Assembly (NCBI GenBank): GCA_019359245.1
Contig: JAHHHR010000029.1
Coordinates: 38,086-102,085 of the forward strand
Direction: 5' to 3'
From: Nostoc desertorum CM1-VF14
GTDB lineage: Bacteria; Cyanobacteriota; Cyanobacteriia; Cyanobacteriales; Nostocaceae
DNA: 64,000 bases
Within the stretch, counting starts at the first letter, position 1. Each line of letters starts with the position of its first letter. This document shows positions 25,959 through 35,652 of this stretch, one piece after another. A program made the translations under genes and the position numbers. The notes beneath the pieces were generated by a model. That model saw nothing but the letters and a program-made list of their open reading frames with translations. It was not told where the DNA came from and did not search any database.

Positions 25959-26648
25959 CTGCCTACCCTTCAGCTTAACTTAGGTTTACGTAATGAATTC
26001 AAGGAAATTCCATCTGTAACTTATTTAGGAGGAAGGCGAGGAGGATATGAGGATCGAATTAAGAGGCCTGCTAATCTTCTGCCATCTGACACAGCAGGTC
26101 AGGCAATAGCCACTTTTCATGGTGATCCAGTGATTGCTTATAATGAAAAGTCTCAAATTTGGATATCAGATAGCATATATTCTAAGTATTTCTCAAATAG
26201 AACTTCTGCAAAGCATATAATCTTTGCTTATTCTCTACTACGGGCTGTTGAAGAGAGGAAAAAGCAGCTATTAGAGGCAAGTAATACAAGCCAGCTTACA
26301 GATAGACAGACAAAGACTCTCTCCTTCTTTCGTAACCGTGGAGCAACGTTTCTTCTCACCTCTGCAATTTCAGCTTCTCTTGAAATAATTCTTGGAAAAG
26401 CAATACCTGATAAATTTATACTTGTATTTGAAGGTGAAAGATCACCTCAAGAAGCTACAACTTTTTGGACACCCATAGTTAGCGTTGCAAGTGCATTTGT
26501 AGAAAAGCTAACGCCTGCACTTGAACGAGGTCTAAACAATACAGAACGAGTAAAATCTGCAATTTCTGATTTTACAAGCTTTATGGAGGCAACTCAAGAA
26601 CCAAACGAGCTAATCTATTCTGAGTTTTCCAAAAAAGTAAAGCTTTAA
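25959..26648 (+). pseudogene. AIPR (abortive phage infection) protein, C-terminal remnant
   Basis: The frame LQLNLGLRNEFKEIPSVTY ... GGRRGGYEDRIKRPANLLPS ... IATFHGDPVIAYNEKSQIW resembles the C-terminal half of AIPR-family (PF10592) defence proteins, with the usual helical tail (IIFAYSLLRAVEERKKQLL). AIPR proteins are normally about 550-700 residues; about 230 remain. Upstream the frame runs into purine-rich repeat DNA with no homology, so the N-terminal half has been lost. A product from a start inside the repeat is possible but unlikely to work. It lies at the left edge of the defence-like cluster. Confidence 0.6.
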
Positions 26649-26754
26649 GAGTGTAACTGCTAGGTTATTACATTTCCACGTCTCTACTGTCATTTCTTCA
26701 TGCAATGCCCAAGATAAAAATTCTCAACGCAACTTGAAAGGCAAGTATAACTAG

Positions 26755-26931
26755 ACGGCTGACGCGCCTTTTGAGGGCGCGTCGCCTCAAGTTATTGAAA
26801 GCGCGTCAGAACAAGAGGAATCGCCTATAACGAATAACTGCACATCGCTAATACTGGGAGGGTTACTCAGCGTTCCATCTTGTAATCAAGAGATTGGTGA
26901 GGAAGTTTTCACACTAGGGTTTGTTCTATAG
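26755..26931 (+). pseudogene. Middle fragment of a second copy of the 453-residue plasmid gene
   Basis: ACGGCTGACGCGCCTTTTGA and about 100 further bases match 24974-25085 (ETAHAPLGVASPQFVESVSE against TADAPFEGASPQVIESASE). The frame is open to 26929 but has a stop before it and no start. The C-terminal piece of the same copy is at 28981-29256, beyond two inserted genes. The stretch 26932-27314 is AT-rich and holds no gene I can support. Confidence 0.75.
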
Positions 26932-27314
26932 CTTCTGCAAACTTAAGCTTTAGCTAGCGTAAAACGCCTGTAGGAGCAGTGCATAGAAACCCGTAGAGCA
27001 ATTATAGACCCATAGGGTTTATGCAATTTTATGCAATAATAATGTATTACAGAAAAGTTGAAGTCAATATTATCAGTAGATACAGCAAACAAGAAATACA
27101 GCAGATTTAAAGTTTATGAAGTAGACAATACAGGTTTCAAAATTATCTAGAAAGCCACTTTTTCTTTTTACTTCTACTTTAAAAGTAGAAAATAGGTTAC
27201 TAACATGAATAAATATTGGTTGTATTGATTACAATCACACATAAACAGTGATTGGCATTACGTACATTACTGAATATAAACAATACATTTAATTTAGTAT
27301 TGATACTGAATAAA

Positions 27315-28262
27315 ATGTATAATAAAAGAATATTTCTCACTTATTACATAATTAATTTAACTAGAAAATCCAAATACTCATTATTATTTATAATATTAGT
27401 GTCTTGTTTAATATCATTACTATTAGCATTAATTTACAGGACTTTTAATATAAATATTATTCAAACAATAGGAGGGTTAACTTCGCTTTTTTCAGGACTT
27501 TTATTAGATTTAATTTTATATTTGAATAATCAAAAAAAACTTAAACGCCAAGCAAAAATAATACCAATACAGCAGAGAATATTTACATCAAAACATCAAA
27601 TAATAATTGATACAGGAGGTGGTGATTTAGAGCAGAAGATTGCAAGAGATTTTATTGGAGGTAATGCTACAATTAATAATACTAAAAATATCACTGTCAA
27701 AGATAGAAAAGTAGAAATAAATCCTAATAATATTACTAATACATTTGATGATTTTAGGGATATTTTAGTACAAAGCATAAATCAAAGCTCCGATGCCTTA
27801 GAAGCAATATCTGAGTTTGCAAAAGAATTAACTGAGCAACTACGCAATCAACCAGAATTAAAATCCTCTTTTGGTGTAGATGACAATATTAGTATACAAA
27901 AATTAGTAAAAGAAATTTTCATAGATTTGTTGACTAATAATTATAATCAAATTGGAAAAGAATATCCTAGTAATCTAATTGTTAAACCTGCTGCAATTGA
28001 ACCAATAAGCATTTCTAGTAGTTCACAATTTATAGAGTATTTTAGCGATTGTGGTAATAATGAATATGATGTAATTTATAAAAATTATACTATTCATTTG
28101 TTTCAAGATGAATTGAAATGGTGGCGCTACAAAATAAAAAGAAGTGATACATCTTTCATAGAACGAACAAATAGAAAAAGATCACGTAATATATATTTGG
28201 GAATTGGAAAAGCTATTATTGAAATAGAGAAAGAACTTACAAATAATTGGACAGAAAATTAA
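27315..28262 (+). CDS. AT-rich membrane protein with GG...RD-I-GG motif, defence-like module gene 1
   Basis: 315 residues from ATG 27315 (a TTG at 27252 would add 21 residues). Two membrane segments lie near the N-terminus: SLLFIILVSCLISLLLALIY and an adjacent TIGGLTSLFSGLLLDLILYL. A cytoplasmic part follows with IDTGGGDLEQKIARDFIGG, nearly the same as INTSGGKFNQNIGRDLIQG in the next gene. Residues 130-210 are helical; the end (NYTIHLFQDELKWWRYKIKR ... YLGIGKAIIEIEKELTNNW) is a small alpha/beta domain. Base composition is far more AT-rich than its neighbours, which points to transfer. Function unknown; see the paired gene. Confidence 0.65.
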   Translation: MYNKRIFLTYYIINLTRKSKYSLLFIILVSCLISLLLALIYRTFNINIIQTIGGLTSLFSGLLLDLILYLNNQKKLKRQAKIIPIQQRIFTSKHQIIIDTGGGDLEQKIARDFIGGNATINNTKNITVKDRKVEINPNNITNTFDDFRDILVQSINQSSDALEAISEFAKELTEQLRNQPELKSSFGVDDNISIQKLVKEIFIDLLTNNYNQIGKEYPSNLIVKPAAIEPISISSSSQFIEYFSDCGNNEYDVIYKNYTIHLFQDELKWWRYKIKRSDTSFIERTNRKRSRNIYLGIGKAIIEIEKELTNNWTEN

Positions 28263-28456
28263 TCTTGGATACAATTATTTTAATTATAGACTAATTTAAA
28301 TTGTCAGATGTTTATTAGCTTGATTTTTCATACAACAGTATTTTATGAAAATATTTGGCTATCACCTTTATGTACAAAATTTATATTTGCGCCAAAAAGC
28401 TTATATAGAAATTATTACAATGTAGTAAGTACTATTAATTTTCAGGAGATAAGACG

Positions 28457-28819
28457 ATGGCAGGCGACTTTATCATTAATACTAGCGGTGGAAAATTTAA
28501 TCAAAATATTGGGCGTGATCTTATTCAAGGTGATTATTATGCTGCTGGACAACCCCAAAGTCTTGCTGAAGCTGCTGCCGAGATTGGGCTATTAATAAAA
28601 CAATTGGAGCAAACTTACCCGACTACTACTACATCACAGCAAATGGTAGTAGCAGCAGAAGCGATAAATCGAATTGAAAGCAATCCATTGTTGAAAGAAC
28701 GAGTGATAAATGCTGTCAAGTCAGGAGGCTTGGCTGCTTTTGAGAAAGCTATCGATAACCCAGTAGGAGCTTTTATTGTTGGTGCTATCAGAGGTTGGCA
28801 AGAGCTTGAAAACCAATAA
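28457..28819 (+). CDS. Small cyanobacterial protein with GG...RD-I-GD motif, module gene 2
   Basis: 120 residues; CAGGAGA lies 9 bases before ATG. Residues 5-27 (FIINTSGGKFNQNIGRDLIQ, then GDYY) form a short beta-type motif shared with the preceding membrane protein. Residues 34-120 (AEAAAEIGLLIKQLEQTYPT ... ERVINAVKSGGLAAFEKAID, then PVGAFIVGAIRGW) are helical and end in a hydrophobic glycine-rich segment that could enter membranes. I recall this small protein type as common in filamentous cyanobacteria, but no function is known to me. It follows gene 1 by about 195 bp and is closed by a terminator. Confidence 0.7.
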   Translation: MAGDFIINTSGGKFNQNIGRDLIQGDYYAAGQPQSLAEAAAEIGLLIKQLEQTYPTTTTSQQMVVAAEAINRIESNPLLKERVINAVKSGGLAAFEKAIDNPVGAFIVGAIRGWQELENQ

Positions 28820-28919
28820 CTTACAACACCTAGCAAACGCAGAAGAGCCTAAAAATCATTTAAGTGAAGTGATTAACCTGCTAATAATAATGGAAGTTAG
28901 TTTTTATCTTTGAAGTAAT

Positions 28920-28941
28920 AAGGGGATAAAACCCCTTTTTT
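28920..28941 (+). terminator. Rho-independent terminator after the two-gene module
   Basis: AAGGGG and CCCCTT form a 6-bp stem over a 6-base A/T loop, followed by TTTT. Confidence 0.8.
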
Positions 28942-28980
28942 ATGTTTTGTTATACATTATCCCATAACTTCAGATAATAC

Positions 28981-29256
28981 AGGAATAATCTTGAAGCCAC
29001 TTGTTCCACCACGTCTGTGCCACAATCTAAAAAATGGTCGAGTAATAATGCGTTATTTACCACCGAAGGTATCACCACAAGGTTAAAAGTCCTGGCTCTG
29101 CTAATAGAAGAGCTTAAAATGGCAGGCGGTATAAGAGAAAACCCAGGCTTCGAGTACTTACAGGATGACCCCGCTTTGCAAATTGTGATCAAGAAACTAC
29201 TGGTGAAGTTCCCGCAGTGGGGTATCGCTTGTGTAAATGGGGTGCTAGTTAACTAG
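28981..29256 (+). pseudogene. C-terminal fragment of the second copy of the 453-residue plasmid gene
   Basis: LEATCSTTSVPQSKKWSSN ... ELKMAGGIRENPGFEYLQ ... DDPALQIVIKKLLVKFPQWG matches the last 80 residues of the gene at 24374-25735, with a short internal deletion (ECWA lost). A GTG at 29017 could start it, but the N-terminal two thirds are absent. The stretch 29257-29487 after it holds no gene. Confidence 0.7.
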
Positions 29257-29487
29257 AATGGGTAATAATTACTATGTCAATTAGCTGCATATTTCTGCAC
29301 TTGTTGCTATTAAGAGCGCTATGCCGCCTCTAGCAATATTCCTTTAATGTTGGTATTTAATGATTTTTTTGCTGTAATCATAGATGTCACACTATAAATT
29401 ACTCTTTTTAGGGTATAAATAGTTATTGCACACAAAGTTAGAATACGCGCCTAAATTTTGAAGAATTCTTTGAGAGAAAGTCAGAAA

Positions 29488-31030
29488 ATGCTAAAGGTCA
29501 AAAATGATACTCCTATTGAGCTACCGTTGACCTATGTTGGCAAAATGACCCAGCAGCAGTTAGAAAAACATCTTTGGGATGCTGCTGACATATTACGGGG
29601 AAAAATTGACTCAGGGGACTTCAAACACTACATTTTTGGGCTGCTGTTCTTCAAACGTTTGTGTGATGTGTGGGAAGAGGAATATGAGGAACGGCTGAAT
29701 CTTTATAAAGATGCACAATTAGCAGCTGATCCAGAAGAACACCGCTTTCACATTCCACCTGGAGCGTTTTGGAATGATGTACGGAAGCATTCTACTAATA
29801 TTGGTGAACAGCTTAATGCGGCTTTTCGAGCAATTGAAGATGCAAATACTCGGCTGCGAGGTGTATTTCAGGATGTGGACTTCAACAATAAAGAACGCTT
29901 TCCTGATGCGACATTAGAGTTATTGTTGCAGCACTTTAGCAAGCATCGCCTGCGGAAGTGTGATGTTGAAGCAGATGTTCTTGGTGCTTCTTACGAATAT
30001 CTAATTTCTAAATTTGCTGACGATGCGGGAAAAAAGGGAGGTGAATTTTACACTCCCAAGATGGTAACTCGCTTAATTATTGAGTGTTTGCAGCCAGAGG
30101 AGGGAATGAGTGTTTATGACCCTACCTGTGTGTGGTTCTGGCGGTATGTTATTGGAAGCAGTAAATTATCTCAAGCGTCAGGGAAAAAACTCTAAGTCCT
30201 TGCAGTTGTATGGTCAGGAGATGAACCTCAACACTTGGGCGATTTGTGAGATGAATTTATTTCTCCATGACATCGATGATGTTTTAATCCTGCGGGGTGA
30301 CACGTTACGAGAACCAAAGCATTTGGTTGCAGAGGGAAGCAAAGTATTACGAACATTTGACAGAGTACTAGCAAATCCTCCATTTTCACTGAAGAATTGG
30401 GGTGATGAGGCTTGGAGAAATGGGGATAAGTTTAACAGGGATACTTACGGTTGTCCGCCAAAATCTTATGGAGATTTGGCGTTTGTCCAGCACATGATTG
30501 TCAGCTTGAATGAAACGGGTAAGTTGGGTGTAGTTTTACCGCACGGGATTCTGTTTCGCGGTGGTGCGGAAGCGAAAATCCGTGAGGGGATTTTGAGAGA
30601 TGATTTAATAGAGGCGGTAATTGGGTTAGCACCGAATTTATTTTATGGTACAGGTATTCCGGCTTGCGTGTTGATTATTAATAAGCAAAAACAAGCAAAA
30701 CAACGGAGTAAGGTGCTGTTTGTGAATGGTGCTGAGGAGATGGTAGAGGGAAAAAATCAAAATACTCTATCTAAAGCGAATGTTGAACGGTTATTTAAGG
30801 CGTTTTTGGCGTTTGAGGATGAAGAACGTTTTGCGCGGGTGGTGGATTTAGCTGAGATTGAGAAGAATGATTTTAATCTCAATATTGCTCGATATGTGCA
30901 GACGACTGAGGAAGAAGAACAGATTGATGTGGCGGCGGAAGTGCAGATTTTGAAGGAATTGTTGGAGAAGCGGGATAAGGCTGAGGCAAAGATGTTGAGA
31001 TTTTTGGAGAAGCTTGGGTATGACATTTAA
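29488..31030 (+). pseudogene. hsdM: Type I restriction-modification methyltransferase HsdM, frameshifted at motif I
   Basis: From ATG 29488 the protein reads MLKVKND ... MTQQQLEKHLWDAADILRGK (N-terminal helical domain) to EFYTPKMVTRLIIECLQPEE and SVYDPTC, then shifts to VWFWRY and a stop at 30195. In the next frame it resumes as GSGGMLLEAVNYLKRQGKNS ... VLANPPFSLKNWGDEAW (motif IV) to 31030. The expected motif I is DPTCGSGGML. A (TG)4 tract at 30127-30134 in place of (TG)2, a 4-base gain, gives the shift. The rejoined protein would be about 513 residues, normal for HsdM. As it stands the AdoMet pocket is split and modification should be off, so the complex is probably inactive. Confidence 0.85.
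30127..30134 (+). repeat. (TG)4 tract in hsdM motif I codons
   Basis: TGTGTGTG replaces the TGTG expected from DPTCGSGG (TGT GGT TCT GGC). Dinucleotide slippage here would switch the frame; four units is short for classic phase variation. Confidence 0.85.
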
Positions 31031-32321
31031 TAACCTTTCTCAAAAGTCTATCGCTAACTCATCTAAAGAAAGTCATACTCGCTTTCAAAAGAATGATATT
31101 GGTGAGATTCCAGTAGGCTGGAAAGTTGTTACTTATCAAAATATCTCGAAGCGACTCACTTATGGTTTTACCAATCCAATGCCTACAACAGATGAGGGGC
31201 CTTGGATGATCACAGCAACCAATATATCTGAAGGTCGTATCAATTACAGTGATGCACGGCATACTAGCGAAGAGGCATTTGATGATTTACTGACAGATAA
31301 AAGCCGTCCTTGTATTGGTGATGTGCTTATAACTAAAGATGGCACACTAGGTCGAGTAGCTATAGTTGATAGAGAGAAAATTTGTGTAAACCAGTCTGTG
31401 GCTGTAATTCAACCAGATTATACTTGTGTATTTTCTGAATTTTTGGCTTGGTCACTACAATCCCCACAAGTGCAATATAGGTTACTCGAAGATTCTGGTG
31501 GCTCAACCATTAAGCATATTTACATTACAAAGCTTGCAATTACTCCTGTTGTAATACCCCCACTATCCGAACAAAAGAAAATTACTGAAATTTTGAGTAG
31601 TGTAGATGAAGCGATCGCATCCACTCAAGCAGTCATTGACCAAACCCGCAAAGTCAAGCAGGGGCTACTCCAGGAATTCTTTGGTAGTGATAAATATAAC
31701 AAAAATCAAGATACGTATAATATTGCAAAATATTCCGTTCGTTTTTTAGATGAAGTAGCAAAAAGAGTAACTGGACATACACCAAATAGGAAGAAACTCG
31801 AATATTGGGATGGTGGAATTAAATGGATCTCACTTAAAGATTCAGCTGCACTTGACCGAGTTTATATCCATAAAACAGCAGCAGAAATTAGTGAAGATGG
31901 TATCCGAAACTCTTCTGCGGTTAAACATCCAAAAGGAACAGTTGTTTTATCTCGTGATGCTGGAGTTGGTAAGAGTGCAATTACGACAGATGAAATGGCA
32001 ATCAGTCAGCATTTCATAGGATGGATTTGTGGATCAGAATTGAATAATCATTACCTTTACTATTGGTTACAGTATATGAAACCAGTTTTTGAAGGGATAG
32101 CAATAGGTAATACTATCAAAACAATTGGAATGCCATTTTTTAAAAGTCTTAAAATTCCAGTTCTTCCAATAGAAACTCAGTTGCAAATTGCCAATACACT
32201 TTTTTCTCATGATCAACAAATTTTTTGGGATGAAGAAAAACTTAAGCAGTTAAATATAATCAAACGTGGTCTAATGCAAGACCTGCTCACAGGTCGCGTC
32301 CGCGTAGGAGTTACGCCGTGA
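31014..32321 (+). CDS. hsdS: Type I restriction specificity subunit HsdS
   Basis: 435 residues (a Met at 31020 is an alternative). Two target-recognition domains are each followed by a helical spacer: half 1 ends IPPLSEQKKITEILSSVDEA with QTRKVKQGLLQEFF, and half 2 ends LPIETQLQIANTLFSHDQQI with IIKRGLMQDLLTGRVRV. GEIPVGWKV starts half 1. HsdS sets the bipartite DNA target. It overlaps the end of hsdM by 17 bases and hsdR by 4 (GTGA), so the operon order is M-S-R. No lesion is seen. Confidence 0.9.
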   Translation: MGMTFNNLSQKSIANSSKESHTRFQKNDIGEIPVGWKVVTYQNISKRLTYGFTNPMPTTDEGPWMITATNISEGRINYSDARHTSEEAFDDLLTDKSRPCIGDVLITKDGTLGRVAIVDREKICVNQSVAVIQPDYTCVFSEFLAWSLQSPQVQYRLLEDSGGSTIKHIYITKLAITPVVIPPLSEQKKITEILSSVDEAIASTQAVIDQTRKVKQGLLQEFFGSDKYNKNQDTYNIAKYSVRFLDEVAKRVTGHTPNRKKLEYWDGGIKWISLKDSAALDRVYIHKTAAEISEDGIRNSSAVKHPKGTVVLSRDAGVGKSAITTDEMAISQHFIGWICGSELNNHYLYYWLQYMKPVFEGIAIGNTIKTIGMPFFKSLKIPVLPIETQLQIANTLFSHDQQIFWDEEKLKQLNIIKRGLMQDLLTGRVRVGVTP

Positions 32322-34960
32322 ACAAAGGCCCCGAATACACCCTTGCTGAAAAACCTTGCATAGATGCCTTAGTAAAATTTGGCTACACTTGGCTACCACC
32401 TCAACAAAGCCAAATCGCCAGAGACACTCTTAACCAAGTCATCCTCCGCGACATCTTTATCACAGCGATCCAACGCATAAACGCTATCTCCAAAGAAGTT
32501 GCCCGTGCCACTTACCAAGATATGCTTGCTGTCACCGATAATGAGCAATGGACAAATCTTCTGCGAGGCAATTATAGCCGTAACGTTCCTGGTGAAACTA
32601 CCAAAAAAACCATTCGCCTCATTGACTTCCTCCACCCCGAAAACAATACTTTCACAGTCACTAACCAGCTTTACGTCAAATCTCAAAACTCCCGTAAACC
32701 TGATATTGTAATTTTCATTAACGGTATCCCGCTTGTTGTCATAGAAGCTAAAAAACCTTTCATTGCCAAAGATAAAACTGGGGAAGCATTTGAGCAAATT
32801 AAACAATATGAGCGTGATATTCCCCGCCTGTTCTACTCCAATGCCTTCAACATCATCACTGATGGAGTAAATGTGCTCTATGGGGCAACAGACGCAGCTT
32901 CAGCTTACTGGGGAGCTTGGAAAGAAGAAGCGGTAACGGAGGGAATCAACTTCAGCAATGAATTAGAGAAACAACTTTGGTATTTGCTAAAACCCTCTCG
33001 GCTACTCGACATCCTGGCACACTTCATTGTTTTTGAGAAACGAGAACAGAAAGTAACTAAAAAAATCTGTCGCTATCAGCAATTTCGTGCAGTCAACAAA
33101 ATAGTAGACAGAGTGCTTGCGCCTCTCAAGCCAAACCCCAGTCTCCCAGAACGCAAATATCGTAAAGGCTTGATTTGGCATACCCAAGGCTCAGGTAAAA
33201 GTTTGACAATGGTATTTGCCACTCTTAAACTTAAAACTCACAAAACAATTGATTCTCCTTCTCTAGAAAATCCCAATATTTTAATCCTTACAGATCGTAT
33301 TGATTTAGACACCCAAATTGCTAACACGTTTTTAGCCTGTGGACTGCCTAACCCTACACGTATTACTTCTGGTGATGATCTGCAAAAAGCCATTAACAGC
33401 AATCCTGTGGGTTTAACTCTACTCTCTACTATTTTCAAATTTAATGAATCAACTAAACAAGCACTTAACAGCAACAACTGGATTATTTTAGTAGACGAAT
33501 GCCATCGTACCCAAGAGAGAGACTTGGGTACATTCTTAGAAAAAACCTTAGTTCATGCTTGTTTTATCGGCTTCACTGGTACACCGATTCAGAATACTGA
33601 CCAAGACACATACCAAAATTTCAGCCTGACTGGTGAAGGCTATCTTGACCGCTACAGCATAGATGACGCGGTAGCTGATGGTGCTACGGTTCCGATTCGC
33701 TACACTAGCCGGAAAGCAGAATGGGAGGTAGATGAGAAACGGCTAAATATCTTGTTTGATAACTGGTTTGCTAATGAACCGGAGGAAGTTGTCAACAAGA
33801 TTAAAGCGCGAGGAGTGAAAGTTGAAGATTTAGTCAAACACCGCCAACGCATTGAACTGCTTGCCTACGATATTTGGACGCACTTTTCTCTTCATGCTGC
33901 CCCAGAAGGGTTTAAAGCTCAAATAGTTGCAATAGACCGAGAAGCGATCATTCTCTACAAAAAGGCATTAGATAAAATCATCAGCAAGAGCTTAACTAAA
34001 CAAGGTTTTGACCCAGAAACAGCAAAAGCTTGGGCGGAAGCGATGAGTGTTCCGATTTACTCCAGTAACCAAGAAGATGGCAAACCGAGCGAAGACAAGT
34101 ATATTGATACACTCCGCAAAGACCTGAAAAAATATGCTTTAGATAAAGATGGCGAAGTTGCTGCCACTAATAGATTTACTGGGGATGATGTTGAGTATGA
34201 AGCCAAAGTTCAACGTGGTGAAGTACCCCCGGTGCATTTTCTCATTATCTGCAATAAGCTACTGATTGGGTTTGATGCACCCCGCGAAAGTGTCATGTAT
34301 TTAGATAATCCTCTAAAAGAACATAACCTACTGCAAGCGATCGCACGTACAAACCGCGTTTATGGTGATCACAAAGAATTTGGGCTAATTGTTGACTATA
34401 TTGGTGTTACCAAAAACCTCACTGAAGCTTTAGCTACCTACCGTCAAGCCGATGTGAAAAACGCAATGAGAGACTTGGAGGTGGAACGCAATCAACTAAA
34501 AGCTGCCCACGCAGAGGTAATGAAATTCCTCAAACCCATTCCCCGCAAGACAGGAGATATTCGTCAAGAATACGACACTCTCATTCAACATTTGGGAACT
34601 GAGGATAGATGGTACGATTTTCATCGCCAAGCCAGACCCTTTATTAAAGCTTACGATGTCCTCAAAATTTTAGAGGCATTCTTGCCACTAGATCACGGTG
34701 AAGTTAGTAGCAGGCAGAGCGATTCTAACAGTACTAGCTCTGGTAACGAGCTAAGTTGCTTAGAGAAAGCAGCACAGGAAATTGATGCACTTTACTCCAG
34801 TGATGAAACTGCGCCTCCTGCTTGGCATTTGAAAGAACAGTTACGCAAAGAGCTACGGCAGAAAGTGCGTGCATTGGTGTTTAATTTAAAGCTAGAAAAT
34901 TGGAAAGATATACCTAGTAAAGTTGATGAGTATGCGCTCAAACATTACAGCAAAACTTGA
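32318..34960 (+). CDS. hsdR: Type I restriction endonuclease subunit HsdR
   Basis: 880 residues from GTG. Residues 129-146 hold the PD-(D/E)xK nuclease core (PDIVIFINGIPLVVIEAKKP). The helicase motor has Walker A GSGKS (291-295), DECH (393-396), GFTGTPI and the motif VI region LLQAIARTNRVYGDH. The helical C-terminus (about 700-880) binds the methyltransferase core. All motifs look intact. HsdR needs HsdM2S to act, so with hsdM broken it should be silent unless another HsdM complements. Confidence 0.92.
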   Translation: MNKGPEYTLAEKPCIDALVKFGYTWLPPQQSQIARDTLNQVILRDIFITAIQRINAISKEVARATYQDMLAVTDNEQWTNLLRGNYSRNVPGETTKKTIRLIDFLHPENNTFTVTNQLYVKSQNSRKPDIVIFINGIPLVVIEAKKPFIAKDKTGEAFEQIKQYERDIPRLFYSNAFNIITDGVNVLYGATDAASAYWGAWKEEAVTEGINFSNELEKQLWYLLKPSRLLDILAHFIVFEKREQKVTKKICRYQQFRAVNKIVDRVLAPLKPNPSLPERKYRKGLIWHTQGSGKSLTMVFATLKLKTHKTIDSPSLENPNILILTDRIDLDTQIANTFLACGLPNPTRITSGDDLQKAINSNPVGLTLLSTIFKFNESTKQALNSNNWIILVDECHRTQERDLGTFLEKTLVHACFIGFTGTPIQNTDQDTYQNFSLTGEGYLDRYSIDDAVADGATVPIRYTSRKAEWEVDEKRLNILFDNWFANEPEEVVNKIKARGVKVEDLVKHRQRIELLAYDIWTHFSLHAAPEGFKAQIVAIDREAIILYKKALDKIISKSLTKQGFDPETAKAWAEAMSVPIYSSNQEDGKPSEDKYIDTLRKDLKKYALDKDGEVAATNRFTGDDVEYEAKVQRGEVPPVHFLIICNKLLIGFDAPRESVMYLDNPLKEHNLLQAIARTNRVYGDHKEFGLIVDYIGVTKNLTEALATYRQADVKNAMRDLEVERNQLKAAHAEVMKFLKPIPRKTGDIRQEYDTLIQHLGTEDRWYDFHRQARPFIKAYDVLKILEAFLPLDHGEVSSRQSDSNSTSSGNELSCLEKAAQEIDALYSSDETAPPAWHLKEQLRKELRQKVRALVFNLKLENWKDIPSKVDEYALKHYSKT

Positions 34961-35583
34961 GTGATGAGTTTACAAGTATGACATCCTACACCAAAATATA
35001 TAACGACTATCTTGCCAATGTTTACCGCGATGCTGAGGCGCAATATTCTTGGTATAAGAAAGCTGATAATTTAAGAGATGCTGTCAAGAAAGCTTTCCTC
35101 AGTGAAGACGAACAGAGAAAAGTTAACGATCATCAACGTCTTGTCGGTCGCCAGTGTTTAGCTGAGGCAATTTCAGTTGCCTTAGAACGCTTTGAGATTT
35201 TAGAAATCAGCAGTTTTGACAGCTTTGATACCATTTACCAATTTGTTGAGTCTGTTAGTGATGACGTAAAAGGCTTCGGTCTATTAGCTACTTATGATGT
35301 CGCACTCCGTATTGCTAAATATCTGGATTTGGAACTTCGGGAAGTTTATCTTCATGCAGGTGTTACAATCGGCGCTCGCGCTCTAGGCTTTAATGTCAAG
35401 GATGGAGATATCATGCTTGTAGAAGAATTTCCGGCACCCTTTAACAAGTTAAGTGGCGATCATTTAGAAAATTTACTTTGTATGTATAAAGAGGTATTAG
35501 CTAATTCTTCAGTCGAGGTAGGTAAAACTTGCATTCGCCCAAAAATAAATTCTTCTTGCATTAGGAAGAAAGGCTGCTCTTAA
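34957..35583 (+). CDS. Type I operon-associated protein with HhH-like segment
   Basis: 208 residues from a TTG overlapping the hsdR stop (TTGA); ATG 34978 (MTSYTKIYNDYLANVYRDAE) is a fair alternative. The N-terminal half is helical. Residues 105-145 (GLLATYDVALRIAKYLDLEL, REVYLHAGVTIGARALGF) form a motif that recalls a helix-hairpin-helix, often seen in small proteins beside restriction genes. Function unknown. Overlap with hsdR and the metalloprotease gene next to it suggest that both ride in the restriction operon. Confidence 0.6.
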   Translation: MSDEFTSMTSYTKIYNDYLANVYRDAEAQYSWYKKADNLRDAVKKAFLSEDEQRKVNDHQRLVGRQCLAEAISVALERFEILEISSFDSFDTIYQFVESVSDDVKGFGLLATYDVALRIAKYLDLELREVYLHAGVTIGARALGFNVKDGDIMLVEEFPAPFNKLSGDHLENLLCMYKEVLANSSVEVGKTCIRPKINSSCIRKKGCS

Positions 35584-35652
35584 AATGCTAATAATAGAGG
35601 GTTTGAGTCTGTCTAATCGCTAGCAGCTTCCGGTTTGCTCCCTTTAATTGTT

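Noticed and set aside
27252..27314. Upstream TTG start of the membrane protein
   Set aside because: It adds a non-homologous stretch with no ribosome binding site; ATG 27315 is a better start.
30127..30134. Programmed ribosomal frameshift in hsdM
   Set aside because: No slippery heptamer of the X-XXY-YYZ type is present; a 4-base TG expansion explains the shift more simply.
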